Shown here: positions 16,164 to 20,193 of the stretch, piece after piece
How the letters are laid out: each line of letters starts with the position of its first letter
How positions within the stretch are numbered: the first letter of the stretch is position 1
From: an uncultured Collinsella sp.
Lineage (GTDB): Bacteria > Actinomycetota > Coriobacteriia > Coriobacteriales > Coriobacteriaceae
Assembly: GCA_900549535.1 (NCBI GenBank)
Contig: UROR01000028.1
Location: 1-20,193 of the forward strand
Length of the DNA: 20,193 bases
Direction of reading: 5' to 3'
Made by a program: the position numbers and the translations under genes
The notes under the pieces: model-generated
What the model was told of the DNA's origin: nothing
Database searches by the model: none
Seen by the model: only the letters and a program-made list of their open reading frames with translations

Positions 16164-16202
16164 CAAATTTTCAACGTTTGCGGATTAGCTCTTGAAAATT
16201 TG
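16164..16202. promoter_or_regulatory. Perfect 11-bp inverted repeat upstream of the second gtrA
   Basis: CAAATTTTCAA (16164-16174) and TTGAAAATTTG (16192-16202) are exact reverse complements separated by 17 bases. The second arm contains TTGAAA, a possible -35, with TATAGT 14 bases later at 16212-16217, shorter than the usual spacing. It sits in the 218-base gap between the two gtrA genes and is most simply read as a two-site operator with a promoter. Confidence 0.5.
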
Positions 16203-16299
16203 GCGAGTTCGTATAGTTCTTGGCAAAGACCTTACGTTTCCCTTGCAAAAGCTCTAAAGTATCCTCTGCTCGATTTATCAACGCATTGGATGTGATTAC

Positions 16300-16707
16300 G
16301 TGCGCAAGGCACTGGCACAACCTCATACCAAGCAGTTCCTCAAGTTCGCTGTCGTGGGTCTTATCTCCTTTGGCATCGACTGGGGTATGCTCATTGCGCT
16401 TGTCGAGCTGTTTCACCTCGACTTTTTGATGAGCACCACGGTCTCGTTTACCACCTCCGTTGTGGTCAACTACTGGCTCAGCATGAAGTACGTGTTCGAC
16501 CATCGCGAGGGCATGAGCCGCAAGCGCGAGTTCACGATCTTCACTATCCTGTCGGTGATCGGCCTGGGCCTCAACGACCTGTACATGTTTGTGGGCGTCA
16601 CGTTTTTGAGCATCGGCTACCAGGCCATGAAGGCCATCGCCACGTTCCTCGTCACCTGGTACAACTACTTCAGCCGCCGCTTCTTTCTCGAGGGCGCACG
16701 GTCGTAG
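16300..16707 (+). CDS. GtrA family membrane protein (second of a tandem pair)
   Basis: This is a 135-residue protein with four hydrophobic segments and clear similarity to the preceding gene: LKFAVVGLISFGIDWG, NYWLSMKYVFDHREG, KREFTIFTILSVIGLGLND and YNYFSRRFFLEG line up one for one. The start is a GTG at 16300 after a GGATGTGA ribosome-binding site; the upstream ATG at 16290 is followed at once by TGA. Unlike the first copy it has its own upstream gap of 218 bases with an inverted repeat, so the two may be regulated separately. A strong terminator follows. Confidence 0.87.
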   Translation: MRKALAQPHTKQFLKFAVVGLISFGIDWGMLIALVELFHLDFLMSTTVSFTTSVVVNYWLSMKYVFDHREGMSRKREFTIFTILSVIGLGLNDLYMFVGVTFLSIGYQAMKAIATFLVTWYNYFSRRFFLEGARS

Positions 16708-16733
16708 TCGATTCGCTATTTGCTTGAATGTAT

Positions 16734-16771
16734 AACCGGTTGGAATTCCCATTCCAACCGGTTTTTTGTTT
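16734..16771 (+). terminator. Strong intrinsic terminator after the second gtrA
   Basis: AACCGGTTGGAAT (16734-16746) pairs perfectly with ATTCCAACCGGTT (16751-16763) across a TCCC loop and is followed by TTTTGTTT. The 13-bp stem and T-run make this a textbook terminator for the plus strand. Confidence 0.93.
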
Positions 16772-16804
16772 GCCGAGAGACCCGGCGACCCAATCCCATT
16801 CGCA

Positions 16805-16844
16805 TGAAAAACGGGCGGCCCGGATGTTTGTCCGAACCGCCCGT
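16805..16844 (-). terminator. Intrinsic terminator of the surface-protein operon
   Basis: On the minus strand ACGGGCGG (16837-16844) pairs with CCGCCCGT (16811-16818), with a further CGGA/TCCG pairing in the loop, followed by a run of T (16807-16811). It lies about 22 bases after the stop of the DUF4430 gene. Confidence 0.88.
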
Positions 16845-16866
16845 CTGGCACGCTATGTCGAGGCCT

Positions 16867-17760
16867 CTAGCCTGTAACGTAATACCAGACCACGTTGTCG
16901 CCATTGGAGAGAACGTAGTTACTGCAGGCCGTCATGGGCGTTGTGCCGTTGACGGAGTACATCCAGCCGCTCGTGCCACCGTACTGCTTCTCGGCCAAAC
17001 CACCAATCGCGGAGACATACGTGCCGTACGACGAGCCATGTGCGTTAACGGAAAGGCCCAGCGCGCACAGGGCATCGTAGACGGTAGCGCCTTCGTTAAA
17101 GGTAAAGGTGCCACCAGAAGACACAGGATTGCCCACAGCGCTCGATGTGACCGAAACCGTCACTGTTACGTAGCTGGACTCCTGCGAGCCGCTCTGGCCG
17201 CCCGAGGAGGCGTTTCCACCATTAGAGGATGAGGCTCCATCAGACGACTGGCCACCGCCAGACGCATTGGAAGTATCACCGGCTCCCGTATTTTGGGCAG
17301 CGGATTTATCGCCAGACTTCTTGCCGTCCTGGTCCTCGGACTTCCTGTTATCCGAGTTCTTGTCCGATTCCTTGTTTGAAGACTCGGAATCGTCCTTGGA
17401 CTTGGACTCATCAGAATGCTTGGAATCATCTTTTGCGTCATTTGATGACTTGGAATCCTTGGAACTGGCCTCGCCCGAAGTCGCAGTCGAGCCAGACGCC
17501 TTGGTGTCCTTGGTGACGACGCTCTCCCCCGTCACGGTCTGAATGATCCAGTCGATGGACCAGGCACCGCTCTCGGAAGGATGGACGAAACCCAGCGAGA
17601 CGACGATCAGAATGGTGCACGCGGCAGTCAGGACGCCGAGGAGCGTCTTGCGACGAGGGGCGGACGCCGCCGAAGCGGCGCCCTGTTGCTTTGCATCGTC
17701 GAACTGAATGAACGAGGAATCTGGTTGCTTGGGGTCAGCGTCCTTGGATTTATTGGACAC
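16867..17760 (-). CDS. Membrane-anchored DUF4430 protein
   Basis: From the first GTG at 17769 the frame is 300 residues. I prefer the GTG at 17758-17760 (297 residues), because the AGGTGA ribosome-binding site overlaps the first GTG and is well placed for the second. Order: a cytoplasmic polar N-terminus, one membrane helix (about 39-61), a Ser/Lys/Asp-rich low-complexity stalk (about 85-195), and a C-terminal DUF4430 domain (about 205-297; GGTFTFNEGATVYDALCAL and SGWMYSVNGTTP). DUF4430 resembles the C-terminal domain of the cobalamin carriers transcobalamin and intrinsic factor. The fold could bind a ligand at the surface. The frame follows the larger gene with almost no gap, so the pair is one operon. 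Confidence 0.82.
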   Translation of the reverse strand: MSNKSKDADPKQPDSSFIQFDDAKQQGAASAASAPRRKTLLGVLTAACTILIVVSLGFVHPSESGAWSIDWIIQTVTGESVVTKDTKASGSTATSGEASSKDSKSSNDAKDDSKHSDESKSKDDSESSNKESDKNSDNRKSEDQDGKKSGDKSAAQNTGAGDTSNASGGGQSSDGASSSNGGNASSGGQSGSQESSYVTVTVSVTSSAVGNPVSSGGTFTFNEGATVYDALCALGLSVNAHGSSYGTYVSAIGGLAEKQYGGTSGWMYSVNGTTPMTACSNYVLSNGDNVVWYYVTG

Positions 17761-17769
17761 AGCCCTCAC

Positions 17770-20193
17770 CTACCGACGTTTGGTGAACACGAACACGCCG
17801 ACGATGGCGAGACCGATGACGCCGGCGGCAACGCCAACAATGGCGAGCGGGTTGGTGCCAGTCTCCTGCTCGGAGGCACTAGAGGACTTCTTAGCAGTGG
17901 TCGTGGAAGCAGCACCCGTATCGGACTTGGAATCGGACTTCTTGTCGGACTTGTTGTCCTTCTTGTCAGACTTCTTGTCAGACTTCTTCTCGTCCTTCTT
18001 ATCGGACTTATCGGTGTCCTTCTTGTCGGACTTGTTGTCCTTGGTCTCGGTCTTGGTCGACACCGTCGTCTTGGTCGTCGGCTTATGACCCGGGGCGATA
18101 GCGCCGCCGGCCTGCTGGCCCTTCGTGCCGGAGCCGGAACCCATGCCCGTGCCAGCACCGGAACCGTTGCCAGCGCCACCGTTGCCACCATTAGTGCCAG
18201 AACCGCCATTGCCGCCAGGGTTAACAGCATTCTTGGTCCACTTGGCATACAGCGTCAGATCGGCCGTCACCGGCGTACTGAAGTCATACGCCTGCGTGCA
18301 AGCCTCATCGGTGAACCAACCGCCGAAAGTGTAGCCATCGCGCGTCGGATCGGCCGGCTTGACCAGCTTGCCGTCGGCCGTAGCAACGAACTTAGTGTCG
18401 CAAGCAGACCCGCCGTTGGAATTAAAGGCAACCGTCCAAGACTCGACAGCCCCCAGCTTGAACAGCGTACCCGAATCATTGATGTAGTAGAGGTTGCCAG
18501 AAGCATCAGCAATGACCGGAGAGTCGCAGTGCTGGTAATGGCCAGCCGCATCATAAATCTGCGTCGCCTCTGCATCGCCGAGCGTATAGCGATACACGCC
18601 ACCACCAGCAGAGTAGTTGACGTAATCCTTGCTATCCGCGCTGTTAACGGTGAAGTACACATAGGTTTTGCCGCCCTGAACACTCACCAGCGGAGTAGCA
18701 GCAATACCGTTAAATCCGGCCGGCAGTTCTTTACCGTCAGCAGCGGTGACCATCGTGGTCTTACCGGTCTTCAGATTATAGAGAGCCAGAGCAGAGCCAG
18801 TAGCCGTCTGTCCGCCGACAATCAAGTTTTCGCCAGCCACCGCCGGTGCGCTCATGTTATTAGTAAGACCCAGGTCGACCGTCTTCTGCTCGCTTAGTAC
18901 GCCCTTCGCCGAAAGCGAAATCACATGGAGCTTTCCATCGTGCGTCATCTGATAGAAGGTCGAACCATTGGACGGATCGGCGACACAGTCGGCGTTCGCG
19001 AGAGCACCGAGCTTCATAGTCGAAACGACATCGCCCGTCGTCTTATCAATGCACTTAAGCGTGCCCGCGCTCGTAGGAACAATGGCGTACTTATCCGTCA
19101 GCGCAGCACCAGTCCAATAATAACCCTCGGAAGGGTCAATGTTCTGCCAAGAGACTTCGCCCGTGGCAATCTTGATACGCTTCAGGGAGCCGTTGCCGTA
19201 GGTCGCGTTGTAGTTCTCGTCATACGAAATATCGACCGTACCAACATAGACGTACTCGCCATCCGAAACCACGGTGCAGGAGCTCTGCGTCAAGTCCGTC
19301 AAACCAGGCGTCAGCCACTTGCAGATCAGCTTGTCCGCAGTAATCGCCTGGACCGCACCGCCGTTGAGCGGAACGATGATAAGGCCATTGGTATAGATCG
19401 GACGAGAGGTATAGCTCACCTTGGAGGCAAGCGGCGCAGAGGCAACCTTTTTACCCGTGGACGAATCGATCTTAATGAGCTCGTTCTCGGTCGCGATGTA
19501 CACAAAACCGTTAGCAATGACAGGCTCGCTGCAGTTGGCATACTGCTGGCCAGACTCGGCCTTCCAATCGAAGGCCCACTTAAGACCAGCGGCCTGCGCA
19601 GGCGTCTTGGCATCCGTTACGGTCGAACCGTTGCCACTGTTGCCGTAGCCGGCCCACTCGGCATCCCAATCAGGAGTCGTCGCACTCGGGTCCACGACAA
19701 TCTTGTCGGGATCGGGCATGGGCGAATCGTCGGTGGTATAGGCAAGCGTAACCTTATCGTCGCTCTTGAGCGTAATCTGATTGGCGCAGAGTAAGGAGGG
19801 CTCTCCATTGATATACAGATGCCAGTATTTATTGGTCGCACCATCATAGCCGTACGTCTTGCCTCCGAACGGCGAGTCGATGGAATTGAGGAACCAGTAC
19901 TCACCGCTCTGGGAGCCGCTGTACTTAACGCCCTTTGCCTTCAGAACCGCTTCGATAAGGTTCTGGGCCGTAGAGCCTTCGGGCAGGGAAACATTGCTTG
20001 CCGAGCCCCAGCGAGTATTGTTGCCGTTGGCATCGGGACCGATAACATCGACGGACCCAAGAACCTGACCGGGGAGGGCATCGGCGTCAGCACCATACAT
20101 AAAGGTGACGGTATCGCCCTCTTGGAGCTTGTAGGCACCGGCGCCAACGTTGGCGAACTTGCCATTTACGTAGAAGTGCCAATAGCTTTTGGT
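17770..20193 (-). CDS. Large multidomain surface protein (DUF4430, beta-propeller, InlB-type repeat), 5' end missing
   Basis: The frame is open to the right edge; 807 codons plus stop are in the window. In order from the N-terminal side it shows the end of one DUF4430 domain (YWHFYVNG), a second DUF4430 (about 20050-19730, ending KYWHLYINGEP), a beta-propeller-like region of about 410 residues with repeated strands such as FVYIATENELIKIDSSTG and YAIVPTSAGTLKCIDKTTG, an InlB-type B repeat (18228-18449; GYTFGGWFTDEACTQ, LYAKWTK), a glycine-rich linker, a Lys/Ser/Asp-rich stalk and a C-terminal helix with KRR. This is a secreted wall or membrane-bound protein, but the signal peptide is beyond the edge. 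The C-terminal QETGTNPLA resembles a sortase motif without the LP. The ligand is unknown. Confidence 0.85.
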   Translation of the reverse strand, partial: TKSYWHFYVNGKFANVGAGAYKLQEGDTVTFMYGADADALPGQVLGSVDVIGPDANGNNTRWGSASNVSLPEGSTAQNLIEAVLKAKGVKYSGSQSGEYWFLNSIDSPFGGKTYGYDGATNKYWHLYINGEPSLLCANQITLKSDDKVTLAYTTDDSPMPDPDKIVVDPSATTPDWDAEWAGYGNSGNGSTVTDAKTPAQAAGLKWAFDWKAESGQQYANCSEPVIANGFVYIATENELIKIDSSTGKKVASAPLASKVSYTSRPIYTNGLIIVPLNGGAVQAITADKLICKWLTPGLTDLTQSSCTVVSDGEYVYVGTVDISYDENYNATYGNGSLKRIKIATGEVSWQNIDPSEGYYWTGAALTDKYAIVPTSAGTLKCIDKTTGDVVSTMKLGALANADCVADPSNGSTFYQMTHDGKLHVISLSAKGVLSEQKTVDLGLTNNMSAPAVAGENLIVGGQTATGSALALYNLKTGKTTMVTAADGKELPAGFNGIAATPLVSVQGGKTYVYFTVNSADSKDYVNYSAGGGVYRYTLGDAEATQIYDAAGHYQHCDSPVIADASGNLYYINDSGTLFKLGAVESWTVAFNSNGGSACDTKFVATADGKLVKPADPTRDGYTFGGWFTDEACTQAYDFSTPVTADLTLYAKWTKNAVNPGGNGGSGTNGGNGGAGNGSGAGTGMGSGSGTKGQQAGGAIAPGHKPTTKTTVSTKTETKDNKSDKKDTDKSDKKDEKKSDKKSDKKDNKSDKKSDSKSDTGAASTTTAKKSSSASEQETGTNPLAIVGVAAGVIGLAIVGVFVFTKRR
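17925..18065 (-). repeat. Low-complexity Lys/Ser/Asp coding repeat
   Basis: Many short tandem units encode variations of KSDKKD (DNA on the minus strand AAGTCCGACAAGAAGGAC-like). This is an extended charged stalk next to the membrane anchor of the surface protein. Such repeats change length easily by slippage; it is not a CRISPR array. Confidence 0.8.

Noticed and set aside
17925..18065. Short repeated units resembling a repeat array
   Set aside because: They are in frame with a Lys/Ser/Asp-rich protein stalk and have no unique spacers, so this is not CRISPR.
17581..18897. 438-codon open frame on the plus strand opposite the surface-protein genes
   Set aside because: It spans two real minus-strand genes and their junction; the leucine/valine-rich stretch is just the antisense of the Lys/Ser/Asp repeat.

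Overview
The window looks like a high-GC member of the Coriobacteriia, close to Collinsella. This is inferred from gene content and composition: a class III (Firmicutes-type) fructose-1,6-bisphosphatase, DegV, paired GtrA proteins, DUF4430 surface proteins, a divergent MetRS-like protein, and GC-rich codon use over most of the window. No rRNA, tRNA, CRISPR array or insertion sequence was seen.

Layout. (1) 1-205: the N-terminus of queA (tRNA queuosine synthesis), minus strand, running off the left edge. (2) 340-6261: a clearly AT-richer arginine deiminase (ADI) locus. arcD-like antiporter, arcA and an ornithine carbamoyltransferase form a minus-strand operon. It diverges from a second arcA copy, interrupted by a single in-frame TGA, which is followed 2 bases later by an XRE-type regulator with a LexA-like C-terminal domain. 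The shared divergent promoter region carries two AT-rich direct repeats 31 bp apart. Carbamate kinase (arcC) is not in the window. (3) 6322-7474: queH (epoxyqueuosine reductase) and an upstream DUF3267 membrane zincin, minus strand. (4) 7607-10920: a divergent methionyl-tRNA synthetase-like protein and an RsmF/NOL1-type rRNA m5C methyltransferase, plus strand. (5) 10945-12450: an unannotated 56-residue single-pass membrane protein on the minus strand, then a conserved TIM-barrel-like protein ending in a strong terminator. (6) 12480-16770: DegV (minus), then class III FBPase and two tandem GtrA membrane proteins (plus), ending in a 13-bp terminator hairpin. (7) 16805-20193: a minus-strand pair of surface proteins, one large (DUF4430, beta-propeller, InlB-type repeat, Lys/Ser/Asp-rich stalk, membrane anchor; runs off the right edge) and one small (membrane-anchored DUF4430).

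How the genes work together. The ADI locus imports arginine in exchange for ornithine, deiminates it to citrulline and splits citrulline to carbamoyl phosphate and ornithine. Full ATP yield needs a carbamate kinase encoded elsewhere. queA and queH serve the same tRNA modification pathway but are separated by the ADI locus. The surface-protein pair may capture a ligand at the cell wall; the DUF4430 fold resembles the C-terminal domain of cobalamin-binding transcobalamins.

The points most worth a second look are the TGA-interrupted but otherwise intact second arginine deiminase with its regulator and operator-like repeats, the degraded signature motifs of the MetRS-like protein, the perfect inverted repeats upstream of FBPase and the second GtrA gene, and the overlooked small membrane protein.
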